DNA of 64,000 bases from Bacteroidota bacterium (GTDB lineage Bacteria; Bacteroidota; Bacteroidia; Bacteroidales; UBA10428): assembly GCA_016699695.1 (NCBI GenBank), contig CP065006.1, positions 1,364,001 through 1,428,000 on the forward strand, given 5' to 3'. Of this stretch, positions 1 to 7,916 are shown in pieces. Numbering within the stretch: the stretch's first letter is position 1; each line of letters begins with the position of its first letter. A program made the position numbers and the translations under genes. The notes under the pieces are model-generated. The model worked only from the letters and a program-made list of their open reading frames with translations. It did no database searches and was not told where the DNA came from.

Positions 1-368
1 GAAGGTAAGACATACACCGATTCACACCCGGGGCATTTGGCGCTGCTTCCTGTTGCCTCCACACGCACATTCACTGGAAACTCATAAGTGCAGGTCCGGT
101 CGAAAGCATAAAAGCGGTCGCCACCATTATAAACTATTACCCCGTTATTGTTATAACCCAAACTTACCTGACCAACCGCCTGTGCAGTAATATTTTTCGA
201 ATTGCCAGCTGCCTGAAGGTTGAAATATTCCACATCAGACATAATGTTAATGGAAAAATCGAGGTATACACCGGGTATTTCAAAAGGATCAGGCTTGTCG
301 CATGTAACAAGTAACAAAAACGCAAGGCTTGAATAAAAAAAAACTATCTTTGATTTTTGTTGTAACAT
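1..368 (-). CDS. Lipoprotein with degenerate Rieske-like region (3' end outside window)
   Basis: Open reading frame from ATG at 368 running off the left edge, so the C-terminus is missing (122 codons seen). Residues 1-23 form a lipoprotein signal: basic start, hydrophobic stretch and lipobox LLVTC with Cys23. The mature part contains YAFDRTCTYE and later KCPGCESVYVL. This spacing recalls Rieske-like [2Fe-2S] proteins, in which CxH and CxxH bind the cluster, but here the expected histidines are Tyr and Cys. A bound cluster is therefore doubtful. Many Bacteroidota carry such small Rieske-like lipoproteins of unknown role; the family call is inference. A TACTTTTG box lies directly upstream. Confidence 0.6.
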   Translation of the reverse strand, partial: MLQQKSKIVFFYSSLAFLLLVTCDKPDPFEIPGVYLDFSINIMSDVEYFNLQAAGNSKNITAQAVGQVSLGYNNNGVIVYNGGDRFYAFDRTCTYEFPVNVRVEATGSSAKCPGCESVYVLP

Positions 369-385
369 CGCACTAAGATATGTTA

Positions 386-413
386 CAAAAGTAATCATTT
401 GAGAATTATTCAA
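386..413 (-). promoter_or_regulatory. Putative sigma-ABfr promoter of the lipoprotein gene
   Basis: Read on the minus strand, TACTTTTG (386-393) matches the Bacteroidota -7 box TAnnTTTG, with TTG about 17 bases further upstream (411-413). It sits 18 bases before the lipoprotein ATG. Confidence 0.5.
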
Positions 414-460
414 CCTATTTTTAGAATGCATTCTGGGTTAAATTCAAAACTGCATGCCCT

Positions 461-1015
461 ATGGAGGATTATATAGAAATATTAATTTACGTCTTGTTTA
501 TCGCCGTAAGCGTTATAGGTGGGCTTTATAAGAATTATGCCAAGAAGAAAGAAGAACAAATGCGCAGAACGGTTGTACGGGAAAGGGAAGTTGAACCTGA
601 ATACTCTAAACCCTATGCCAGCCCCACCGAAAGACCTATTATTCCTACCACCCTTGAAGAGTTCCTGGCACAGCATTTCGACCTTGAAACGGTAGAAGAG
701 GAAAAGGAACCTGAATCAATAGAAGGTAATTATAAGGATAGGAAACAGGAAATTCCGTTGGATAGGGTTGAGTCTACTGAGGGTACTGCTGTTTTTGAGA
801 GTACACGCGAAACACTCCTTTCGGATATAAACAACGAATCGGATTATTCGAGAAAAGGCATGCTCCAAAGCCAGGTAATGGAAGAAATCGACGAGGATTT
901 CATAAAAACCAGCGAAAAAGCGCTTTACGATCAGAAAGTGGAGGAATTCCATTTTGATGCGAAGCAGGCTGTCATCTATTCAGAGATTTTAAAGCGGCAG
1001 GATTTTTATAGTTAA
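461..1015 (+). CDS. Hypothetical single-pass membrane protein
   Basis: I do not recognise this 184-residue protein. Residues 5-24 form one transmembrane helix (IEILIYVLFIAVSVIGGLY), followed by a short basic stretch (KNYAKKKEEQMRR). This predicts an outside N-terminus and a cytoplasmic tail of about 150 residues. The tail is acidic, charged and low in hydrophobic residues, so it is likely partly disordered. The last 40 residues (VEEFHFDAKQAVIYSEILKRQ) look like an amphipathic helix, as in other small Bacteroidota proteins that end in an ILKRP-type motif. It stands between a divergent lipoprotein gene and greA, so the context gives no function. Confidence 0.6.
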   Translation: MEDYIEILIYVLFIAVSVIGGLYKNYAKKKEEQMRRTVVREREVEPEYSKPYASPTERPIIPTTLEEFLAQHFDLETVEEEKEPESIEGNYKDRKQEIPLDRVESTEGTAVFESTRETLLSDINNESDYSRKGMLQSQVMEEIDEDFIKTSEKALYDQKVEEFHFDAKQAVIYSEILKRQDFYS

Positions 1016-1091
1016 TGACCTACAAGTCATGCGATTCCAGTTCACTTCGATTCTTTACTATTCAAAATTCTAAACAAGTCAAACCTGAGAC

Positions 1092-1121
1092 TTTCAGGAT
1101 AGAGAAAAATTATTAAATTTG
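1092..1121 (+). promoter_or_regulatory. Putative promoter of greA-HIT
   Basis: TAAATTTG at 1114-1121 fits the -7 consensus TAnnTTTG, and TTTC at 1092-1095 lies 18 bases upstream, near the expected -33 position. The start site would be near 1128, giving an untranslated leader of about 70 bases before greA. Confidence 0.5.
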
Positions 1122-1197
1122 TTTTTAGAAGAGTTCCTCATCAAGTGGAATTCTTTTTTGTTTTTATTAGCTTCCAAACTTAAGCGGAGGATTGGTT

Positions 1198-1671
1198 ATG
1201 TCGAAAATTTCATATGTTACCGAAGAGGGATTAAACAAGCTCAAAAATGAGCTGCATCAATTAATGAATGTAGAAAGACCTGCCATCTCGAAACAGATTG
1301 CAGAGGCCCGAGACAAAGGCGATTTATCGGAAAATGCCGAATACGATGCTGCCAAGGAAGCCCAGGGAATGCTCGAAATGCGCATTTCGCGACTTCAGGA
1401 AACAATTATGAATTCGCGTTTGCTCGATGAATCGAAACTCGATGCTTCTAAAGTTCAGATTTTTAGTCGCGTTACCATACGCAACAAAACCAACAATGCC
1501 ACCATGGTGTATACCATTGTTTCTGAAAGCGAAGCCGACCTGAAGGCCGGCAAAATCTCTATCAGCACTCCTATTGCAAAAGGACTTTTTGGTAAAAAGG
1601 TAGGCGACCAGGTTGAAATTACAGTACCATCTGGCACCATACCATTTGAGATTGTAGAAATTTCACGGTAA
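1198..1671 (+). CDS. greA: Transcription elongation factor GreA
   Basis: This 157-residue protein has the usual GreA length and layout: an N-terminal coiled-coil hairpin (about residues 1-75) and a C-terminal FKBP-like domain (80-157). GreA enters the RNA polymerase secondary channel and stimulates cleavage of backtracked transcripts. The hairpin tip reads DKGDLSENAEYDAAKE, and its acidic residues D42 and E45 correspond to the pair that acts at the polymerase Mg site. I chose ATG 1198 over TTG 1192 because GGAGG (1186-1190) lies seven bases before it and it gives the family length. A HIT gene follows after 14 bases, a pairing common in Bacteroidota. Confidence 0.97.
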   Translation: MSKISYVTEEGLNKLKNELHQLMNVERPAISKQIAEARDKGDLSENAEYDAAKEAQGMLEMRISRLQETIMNSRLLDESKLDASKVQIFSRVTIRNKTNNATMVYTIVSESEADLKAGKISISTPIAKGLFGKKVGDQVEITVPSGTIPFEIVEISR

Positions 1672-1685
1672 AAAAAGTTCAGTTT

Positions 1686-2078
1686 ATGGCTACACTGTTT
1701 ACCCGAATTGTCAACGGCGAGATACCTTGTCATAAAATTGCTGAAACAAGCCAGTATTTTGCCTTTCTTGATATCAATCCGCTGGCCAAAGGACATACCC
1801 TTGTTATTCCGAAAAAAGAAAACGATTATATTTTCGACCTCGACGATGATACACTCTCCGGGCTGATGCTATTTTCAAAAAAAGTTGCCGGAGCCATAGA
1901 AAAAACAATTCCGTGCAAACGAATCGGAATTGCTGTCATTGGTCTTGAAGTACCCCATACACACATTCACCTGGTACCCATTAACTACATTGGCGATTTA
2001 AGTTTTTCGAACCCTAAGCTGCGCCTTTCCGAAGAAGAATTTATAGACATTGCCACCCGAATACAATCAAACCTATAG
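1686..2078 (+). CDS. HIT family protein (Hint-like nucleotide hydrolase)
   Basis: This 130-residue protein matches the whole Hint-type HIT domain. The signature HTHIHLVP at residues 91-98 supplies the H-x-H-x-H triad, whose middle histidine is the usual nucleophile for hydrolysis of nucleoside phosphoramidates or dinucleotides. The upstream part, LDINPLAKGHTLVIPKK (28-44), is the conserved substrate-binding strand. It is the second gene of the greA transcript, 14 bases after greA, and ends one base from the convergent ruvC. The physiological substrate cannot be told from sequence. It is probably cytosolic, since there is no signal peptide. Confidence 0.93.
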   Translation: MATLFTRIVNGEIPCHKIAETSQYFAFLDINPLAKGHTLVIPKKENDYIFDLDDDTLSGLMLFSKKVAGAIEKTIPCKRIGIAVIGLEVPHTHIHLVPINYIGDLSFSNPKLRLSEEEFIDIATRIQSNL

Positions 2079-2079
2079 A

Positions 2080-2625
2080 TCAGGCTTTTCTTGCAGGATT
2101 TTTCTTTACAAAATCTCCCCACCCCCTGTAATTGCCGGTTTCAGGAAGTTGTCGCTGGTAATAATGGCACATGGCCGTGGCTAGTGCATCGGTGGCATCA
2201 AGGGCATCAGGGGCTTCTTTAAAACCCAAAATACTTTTCAGCATACCTGCCACTTGTTCTTTCGAGGCACTCCCCTGGCCGGTAATGGCTAATTTTATTT
2301 TTCGCGGAGCATATTCAAAAATTGGGATATTACGCTGAAGGGCTGCAGCAATCGCAGCGCCCTGAGCCCGTCCGAGTTTGAGCATCGACTGCACATTCTT
2401 TCCGAAAAACGGTGCTTCGATGGCCAATTCATCCGGGTGGTGTGTATCGATAAGCAAGGTGGTCTGACTGAATATCTCTTTTAACTTGAGGTAAGGATCC
2501 TGAATGTGTTTCATCTTCACCAGCCCCATATCGATCAGAATTGCCTTGCCGGATTCAATGCGGATTAAGCTGTATCCCATAATGCTGGTGCCGGGATCGA
2601 TTCCCATGATAATTCTCTCTTTCAA
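2080..2625 (-). CDS. ruvC: Crossover junction endodeoxyribonuclease RuvC
   Basis: RuvC resolves Holliday junctions with RuvAB by symmetric nicking. The 181-residue product has the RNase H-like fold signatures: GIDPG with D10, LAIEAPFFGKN with E70, and EAPDALDATDALA with D143 and D146, which together form the acidic metal site. The reading starts at TTG 2625 (MKERIIMGIDPG); the first ATG is at 2607 and would begin right at the first catalytic strand. Family members normally carry a few residues before that strand, so TTG is preferred, but this is a judgement. No ruvA or ruvB lies nearby. The C-terminus ends in a basic tail (FVKKNPARKA). Confidence 0.95.
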   Translation of the reverse strand: MKERIIMGIDPGTSIMGYSLIRIESGKAILIDMGLVKMKHIQDPYLKLKEIFSQTTLLIDTHHPDELAIEAPFFGKNVQSMLKLGRAQGAAIAAALQRNIPIFEYAPRKIKLAITGQGSASKEQVAGMLKSILGFKEAPDALDATDALATAMCHYYQRQLPETGNYRGWGDFVKKNPARKA

Positions 2626-2698
2626 TACTCTGAATTTTGGACTAATTTACGCTCAATAGCCAGACCTGCAAAAATACCTGCAGTTAATTTGTCAGTAA

Positions 2699-3604
2699 TC
2701 AGCCAGGTTTATTCTTCTTTTTAAAGCTTTGAATATATACTCCTGCAATTATTAGCAACAAACCCAAAAAAGTAGATGTCTGAATAGGTTCTTTCAAGAC
2801 AATCGTAATAAAAAACAGCGACAATACAGGTATCAGGTATAGCAGATTGCTTAAAAAGGCTTTATTAGGAGCTTTCTCGAGGGCCTTCACCCAGAGAAAA
2901 AAAGTAATACTCATTTCGAAAAAGCCTATGTACACAGGGTAAATGAAGTATTCTGAATGCCATTCAGCGGAAAAACTCCCACTAATCCAGCCATAAAGTG
3001 AAAGAAGCAGCACAGCCCAGCTAAACCCTGTAAAAAGTCTTATAAGCGCTGGCCGTTTATCCTTCAGACTAATAATCCAATAGACAGCCCAAATCAGGGC
3101 ACTTAGTAACCCTAACAGCAAACCGACAACAAATTGCTTGCCTGTCAGATTAAACGAGCTTGTTGCTTGAACAGAAAGTACCACCACGCCGGTAAAACTA
3201 ATCAGCAACGCGGGAAAGGTGCGAACACTCACTTTCTCTTTGAGAAAAATAACCGCCAGTATAGTTAAAAAAATAGGCCAGGTAAAATTAACGGGTTGAG
3301 CAATCTGGGCAGGCAAACGCTTATAAGCCTCGAATAAAACGAGGTAATACAAAAACGGATTCAGAAAACCCAGCAGTAGCGATTTGAATATGTCTTTAGT
3401 TTTCCGCGAAATCAGGAATTGCATTTTCTTTTTAAAAATTATTGCCAGTACCCCTAAAACCATTGCAGAGCATATGCTGGCAAGAAAAACAAGCTGAAAG
3501 GGAGAGAAATGCAGCAAAGCCAGTTTAAAGGCCGTTGCTACGGTTGACCATAGCAAGATAGCCAGGCCAGCCAGCATCAATGGTCCTCTTGTAGTTTGTG
3601 TCAT
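2699..3604 (-). CDS. DMT superfamily transporter (EamA family)
   Basis: This 301-residue protein has about ten hydrophobic helices arranged as two EamA repeats (about residues 8-145 and 160-292), the hallmark of the drug/metabolite transporter superfamily. Typical marks are the end of the first repeat (ALLISFTGVVVLS) and the matching end of the second (GLLLIIAGVYIQS). It ends with a basic cytoplasmic tail (FKKKNKPG). These inner-membrane proteins export amino acids, metabolites or drugs; the substrate cannot be predicted. It lies upstream of ruvC on the same strand with a 73-base gap, so co-transcription is possible but not required. Confidence 0.88.
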   Translation of the reverse strand: MTQTTRGPLMLAGLAILLWSTVATAFKLALLHFSPFQLVFLASICSAMVLGVLAIIFKKKMQFLISRKTKDIFKSLLLGFLNPFLYYLVLFEAYKRLPAQIAQPVNFTWPIFLTILAVIFLKEKVSVRTFPALLISFTGVVVLSVQATSSFNLTGKQFVVGLLLGLLSALIWAVYWIISLKDKRPALIRLFTGFSWAVLLLSLYGWISGSFSAEWHSEYFIYPVYIGFFEMSITFFLWVKALEKAPNKAFLSNLLYLIPVLSLFFITIVLKEPIQTSTFLGLLLIIAGVYIQSFKKKNKPG

Positions 3605-3847
3605 TCGTAAATAATTATTTAATAAAGTTGGATGGAACTCGCATGATGAATTTTGACTACGTCGATTTTCAATTCATACTTGTTTGTGTTTAACAAATCA
3701 TGCTCGTTTCATAAAAAGTGTTTTTCGTCAAGAATTTTGCTAAAAATAAGAAGAAACGACAAACCCGGCAATTGAATTCACGTAAGTACCCTCAGTTGTT
3801 TTCGCATTGAACTTTTTTGATTATATTGAACCCAAAATCACCCTCTT

Positions 3848-5602
3848 ATGAAAATTTTTTTCTTTGTCGTTATCACTATTCTCCTTAGCTCGTTAGGTTC
3901 ACATGCACAAGAGCAATTGCCTGCCGAACAAAAGGTTGTCTTTGGCCAAAATGGCGAGATGTTTATCAATAAAGATTTAGGTGTTTATTTTTGGTTGTCG
4001 ACCTCGCCCGACGAAAATGCCCCCAAACACCGACTGCAGAGCGACTCTTCAAAAAAATATTCCAATCCTATGTATTTCGATACCGAAGGGTACAACACAT
4101 TCAGGTCTCCTTCATGCGTTGATACGGTAACGAAAAAAACCGTGCTGCCTGAGCGCGATGTGATATTCGAAGTTTACGCCGATGGCCTGGCGCCTCATTC
4201 TGTGTATAAACTTGTAAGTGGCAAAAGCATTACACGTAGCGGAAAACAATTTCTGGGCAGCAATCCTGTTATGAAACTTTCGGCCACAGATGCTGTTTCA
4301 GGCATAGAAAAAACCTATTATTCCATTAACGCAAAACCTTATACTGAATACAAAGACAGTTTAAAACTGGATTTAGAGGGGGAAACCGTATTGCGCTTTT
4401 ACAGTACCGACAGGGTAGGCAACCGTGAGCGGCCTGTTGAAAAAACATTCTATGTCGACAACAGTGCTCCCACCACCAGCTATGAGATTTTAGGCAATAC
4501 CAACGAGAAATTCGTATCGCCCAATGCCACCATCAAACTTATCAGCAGCGACAAGATGGCAGGCGTAAAGGCCATTTATTATCAGATTAACAATGGAACC
4601 CGTCAATTGTATGCCGCACCAATTCCGGTAAAACTATTGGCCGATAGCGGCAGTATGAGTTTTTATGCAGTCGACTACCTCGATAACAAAGAAGCGCTTC
4701 AGGTGATTGGAGGCAACGGAAACGCTTTAAACATACAGACTGAGGGAACATTTGAATTTTATGTCGACAACGATCCCCCCAGCTTTGAACTCGAATTTCA
4801 GGGTTCAAATTCGAAAGGTACTTATCAATATGTCTCCGGAAAAACCAAGCTGAAAGTGAATGCGGAAGACCAAAAATCGGGTGTTGACAAAGTTTTCTAC
4901 AGCATCAACAACACCAAGGTTGAAACACCTTATGCCGAAGGTATAGAGTTCGATGCCGAAGGGATAGCCTATGTTCGAATCAATGCGGTCGACAATGTAG
5001 GTAACCAATCTGCAACCCTTACCAATGCCTATTTCGTCGATACCCAAGGACCAGTTACCAAGGCCTCCATTTCGTTGCCAAAGAAACAGGTAAAGGATTC
5101 TATCTTTATTACTGCCAGCACTAAAATCAGCCTTGCTGCAACCGATAATGCCTCTGGGCTGAACCAGATCAGCTACGCGATTGGCAACCAACCTGCTCAG
5201 GTCTACGCACAGGCTTTTACTCTCAAAGAAAATGGGATTGTAACCATTCAATACTTTTCTACCGATAAAGTAGATAACCAGGAGACGCCTAATACCATGA
5301 AATTATTTGTGGACAATAACCCACCATTAATATACCAACACTTTAGCAGCCCCCCCATCGGATCAAAAACTGTGAGGGAGGAAGGTTTAACCATCTACCC
5401 TGCTAATGTACAGCTCTATGTGGCAGCCACTGACCAGGAATCAGGGGGAGAAAAGGTGGAATACACCATTAACGGAGGCGCAATAAAAAGTGTTAACCCC
5501 ATTAAAGATTTTCTGCCAGGTAATTACGAAGTTATTATTAAGGCCTACGATGTGCTCGGAAATGTAAGTACCGAAACCGTTAAATTTGCGATTGAAAAAT
5601 AA
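3848..5602 (+). CDS. Secreted repeat protein with OmpL47/Ig-like modules
   Basis: A 584-residue exported protein with a signal peptide (MKIFFFVVITILLSSLGSHA). After a 120-residue unique N-terminal part it holds at least four tandem modules of about 95-105 residues. Each has AxDxxSGxxxxYYSIN near its start, a YxSTDxVGNxE strand near its end, and then a linker such as FYVDNSAPT, FYVDNDPPS, YFVDTQGPV or LFVDNNPP. This pattern matches OmpL47-type beta-sandwich domains of surface proteins. No catalytic motif is visible. The stop at 5602 is followed one base later by the start of a YfiR-like gene, so the two are almost certainly one operon and probably act together in the envelope. Confidence 0.8.
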   Translation: MKIFFFVVITILLSSLGSHAQEQLPAEQKVVFGQNGEMFINKDLGVYFWLSTSPDENAPKHRLQSDSSKKYSNPMYFDTEGYNTFRSPSCVDTVTKKTVLPERDVIFEVYADGLAPHSVYKLVSGKSITRSGKQFLGSNPVMKLSATDAVSGIEKTYYSINAKPYTEYKDSLKLDLEGETVLRFYSTDRVGNRERPVEKTFYVDNSAPTTSYEILGNTNEKFVSPNATIKLISSDKMAGVKAIYYQINNGTRQLYAAPIPVKLLADSGSMSFYAVDYLDNKEALQVIGGNGNALNIQTEGTFEFYVDNDPPSFELEFQGSNSKGTYQYVSGKTKLKVNAEDQKSGVDKVFYSINNTKVETPYAEGIEFDAEGIAYVRINAVDNVGNQSATLTNAYFVDTQGPVTKASISLPKKQVKDSIFITASTKISLAATDNASGLNQISYAIGNQPAQVYAQAFTLKENGIVTIQYFSTDKVDNQETPNTMKLFVDNNPPLIYQHFSSPPIGSKTVREEGLTIYPANVQLYVAATDQESGGEKVEYTINGGAIKSVNPIKDFLPGNYEVIIKAYDVLGNVSTETVKFAIEK

Positions 5603-5603
5603 G

Positions 5604-6116
5604 ATGAAAAAGATTTTTCTCATTCTCTCTCTGGCTATGGCTGTTCAGTATTCGGCTCATAGCCAGGAAGAAAAATACATTGGTCTATTCGTGTATAACT
5701 TTACCAAGTATTTCGACTGGCCGGCATCAGCCAAAACTGGTGACTTCAAGATTCAGGTCCTTGGGCACAAATCGATTTACGATGAACTGTTGAAGCTTAC
5801 CACGAACAAAATGGTAGGTACCCAGAAAATTGTATGCGAATACATCGAAACACCCGATCTGATTAATCCCTCTGCAAATATCCTTTTTCTGGGCCATTGG
5901 CATGTCAAACACCTCGACGCTGCCAAAGCAAAAATCGTAGGGAAACCCATCTTGCTCTTAACCGAGTACGAAGGGCTACTCAACAAAGGTTCGATGATTA
6001 ACTTTATTGTGCGCGATGGCACCATCAAGTTCGAGATGAGTAAGGGAAATGCCAGTAGGGTCGGCCTTCAAACGGACGTACGGCTCACACAACTTGCTTA
6101 TTCGGTTGCAGAATGA
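5604..6116 (+). CDS. YfiR family (DUF4154-like) periplasmic protein
   Basis: A 170-residue exported protein: signal peptide to about residue 21 (MKKIFLILSLAMAVQYSAHS), then YIGLFVYNFTKYFDWPA, the N-terminal signature of the YfiR/DUF4154 family. In Pseudomonas, YfiR is a periplasmic repressor of the diguanylate cyclase YfiN; in Bacteroidota, homologues also occur beside sensor kinases. The ILLLTEYEGLLNKGSMINFIV block is the family's C-terminal core. I take ATG 5604, one base after the previous stop, because it opens directly into a signal peptide; TTG 5586 would add six charged residues. No GGDEF protein is adjacent, so its partner here is probably the OmpL47-like protein or unknown. Confidence 0.85.
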   Translation: MKKIFLILSLAMAVQYSAHSQEEKYIGLFVYNFTKYFDWPASAKTGDFKIQVLGHKSIYDELLKLTTNKMVGTQKIVCEYIETPDLINPSANILFLGHWHVKHLDAAKAKIVGKPILLLTEYEGLLNKGSMINFIVRDGTIKFEMSKGNASRVGLQTDVRLTQLAYSVAE

Positions 6117-6286
6117 AGCTCCCCGCAGCAAGCTGACAGGGTATCTGCAAAGGATTTTATTTTATTCGCCTCAACAGGAGGTGTATTTACCCGCGCACCC
6201 GCTTTCAGTCCCGATGGATTTAAATCGGGATTCGACTATAAAATTTCATTTCGTGAACTCATGAAATTTAAGCCTCACGAATAAAC
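6112..6286 (+). repeat. Dispersed intergenic repeat, copy 1
   Basis: Starts on the yfiR-like stop codon and fills the gap to serS. It matches 45719-45878 in the same orientation, with identical blocks at 6139-6165 (27 bases, versus 45746-45772) and 6231-6272 (42 bases, versus 45823-45864). The left end is an imperfect palindrome around AGCAAGCT. The right end has two perfect but mutually exclusive stems: 6241-6249 with 6261-6269, and 6250-6256 with 6275-6281. Copy 1 has an extra small palindrome near 6209-6230 (CCCGAT/ATCGGG). It has no protein-coding character and may serve as a terminator for the convergent genes. Confidence 0.85.
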
Positions 6287-6289
6287 CGC

Positions 6290-7561
6290 TTAAATGGTTG
6301 TAAAACCCGTGTAGGGCACAAGCACTTCGGGAATTAAAATTCCATTTTCTGTCTGGTTGTTCTCGAGCAGCGATGCCACAATGCGTGGCAAGGCCAGTGC
6401 ACTTCCATTTAATGTGTGCGCCAGTTGTGTCTTCTTGGTTTGAGCATCTTTATACCTCAATTTTAACCGATTAGCCTGAAACGATTCGAAATTCGATACT
6501 GAACTAACTTCGAGCCAGCGGTTTTGCGCGGCAGAAAAAACCTCGAAATCGTAGGTGAGCGCAGAAGTAAAACTCATATCTCCACCACAAAGTTTTAAAA
6601 TCCGATAAGGAAGACCCAGTTTCTGAACCAGGGTTTCTACGTGTGCAACCATTTCTTCCAAGGCCTGGTAAGAATCTTCGGGCTTCCGTATCTGGACGAT
6701 CTCTACCTTGTCGAACTGGTGCAACCGGTTTAAGCCCCTTACATCTTTGCCATAAGAGCCTGCTTCGCGTCTAAAACAGGGAGTATAGGCTGTACACTTT
6801 ACCGGAAAGTCCGAATCATTCAAAATCACATCGCGAAAGATGTTGGTTACTGGCACCTCGGCTGTAGGAATCAGGTAAAAATTATCGATGCCAACATGAT
6901 ACATCTGGCCTTCTTTGTCGGGCAACTGTCCTGTTCCGTAGCCAGAATCTTCGTTGACCACAAAAGGAGGAAGGTATTCGTGATAACCGGCTCGTGTATT
7001 CTCGTCGAGAAAAAAGTTGATCAGCGCCCTTTGTAAGCGGGCACCCTTACCTTTATACACCGGGAATCCAGCTCCGGTAATTTTATTTCCCAATTCAAAA
7101 TCGATCAGGTCGTATCGTTGTGCAAGATCCCAATGAGGAACTGAATTTGCTGGTAACGAAGGTATTGTGCCACCTTCGCGGACAATCACATTGTCTTCGG
7201 ACCTGCTTCCTTTTGGTACAAGTGGCGAGGGCAAGTTAGGAAGTTGAACCAGTGTTGAATTCAGCTCATTCTGAACCTCGTTCAGTTCGGCGGACAAATC
7301 TCTGATAATATCTTTTAGCTGTCCGGTGCGCGATTTTGCAATATTGGCCTCAGCCTGCTTCCCTTCTTTGAATAGTTCTCCGATTTGTTTCGAAAGATTA
7401 TTCATCTCAGCCAATGCGGTTTCGCTTTTCTGCTGCAAATCGCGACGGCGCTTGTCCAAATCAATTATTCGGCCTACTATTTCGCTGGCATCGTAGTTTT
7501 TTATTCGCAGTCTTTCAATAACCTCCTGGGTATTTTCTCGGATTACATTCAGGGTAAGCAT
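6290..7561 (-). CDS. serS: Seryl-tRNA synthetase
   Basis: SerRS charges tRNA-Ser (and tRNA-Sec) with serine. The 423-residue protein shows the N-terminal coiled-coil tRNA-binding arm (about 1-110, rich in heptads such as LQQKSETALAEMNNLSKQ), followed by the class II catalytic core. Motif 2 is seen as CFRREAGSYGKDVRGLNRLHQF and the flanking HQFDKVE; motif 3 is LNGSALALPRIVASLLEN near the C-terminus. Length is normal. It lies downstream of rplU-rpmA on the same strand, but a strong terminator hairpin (7579-7613) separates it from rpmA, so its own promoter or read-through is needed. Confidence 0.98.
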   Translation of the reverse strand: MLTLNVIRENTQEVIERLRIKNYDASEIVGRIIDLDKRRRDLQQKSETALAEMNNLSKQIGELFKEGKQAEANIAKSRTGQLKDIIRDLSAELNEVQNELNSTLVQLPNLPSPLVPKGSRSEDNVIVREGGTIPSLPANSVPHWDLAQRYDLIDFELGNKITGAGFPVYKGKGARLQRALINFFLDENTRAGYHEYLPPFVVNEDSGYGTGQLPDKEGQMYHVGIDNFYLIPTAEVPVTNIFRDVILNDSDFPVKCTAYTPCFRREAGSYGKDVRGLNRLHQFDKVEIVQIRKPEDSYQALEEMVAHVETLVQKLGLPYRILKLCGGDMSFTSALTYDFEVFSAAQNRWLEVSSVSNFESFQANRLKLRYKDAQTKKTQLAHTLNGSALALPRIVASLLENNQTENGILIPEVLVPYTGFTTI

Positions 7562-7578
7562 AAAGGAAAAGATTTAAT

Positions 7579-7613
7579 AAAAAAATCTCCTGCGATACCT
7601 ATCACAGGAGATT
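7579..7613 (-). terminator. Intrinsic terminator after rplU-rpmA
   Basis: Perfect 9-bp stem (7584-7592 with 7605-7613, AATCTCCTG/CAGGAGATT) with a 12-base loop. On the minus strand it is followed by a run of seven T (plus-strand A run 7579-7585). It lies between rpmA and serS and should end or attenuate the ribosomal protein transcript. Confidence 0.85.
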
Positions 7614-7635
7614 CAAATATATCGATATTTTTTTA

Positions 7636-7896
7636 TTACTCGTTGCTTGGTAATATAGATACAAAACTGCGGTCGTTTTCTCTTTTTCTGAATTCGACGG
7701 TACCATCAATAAGGGCAAAAATAGTGTGGTCTTTGCCCAGACCTACATTCAGACCTGGATGATGCTTTGTTCCACGCTGACGTACAATGATGTTGCCTGC
7801 TTTTGCAACCTGGCCACCGTATATTTTTACTCCTAGTCGATTACTTTCTGAATCTCTACCGTTTCTTGAACTACCGGCTCCTTTCTTATGTGCCAT
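7636..7896 (-). CDS. rpmA: 50S ribosomal protein L27
   Basis: L27 is an 86-residue protein of the large subunit whose N-terminal arm reaches the peptidyl transferase centre. The sequence begins MAHKKGAGSSRNGRDSESNR, the conserved N-terminus, followed by GVKIYGGQ and the VRQRGTKHHPG block. It starts directly with the mature MAHKK form, with no N-terminal extension of the type processed in Firmicutes. It lies 20 bases downstream of rplU in the standard rplU-rpmA order and is followed by a strong terminator. Confidence 0.98.
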   Translation of the reverse strand: MAHKKGAGSSRNGRDSESNRLGVKIYGGQVAKAGNIIVRQRGTKHHPGLNVGLGKDHTIFALIDGTVEFRKRENDRSFVSILPSNE

Positions 7897-7916
7897 GGTT
7901 ATCTATTTTTTTATTG

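Noticed and set aside
6049..6264. 71-codon frame crossing the yfiR-like stop region (NEAPRSKLTGYLQRILF...)
   Set aside because: Most of it reads through repeat copy 1, and its start overlaps the YfiR gene in another frame. The repeat also occurs as 45719-45878 without an open frame, so this is not a protein gene.
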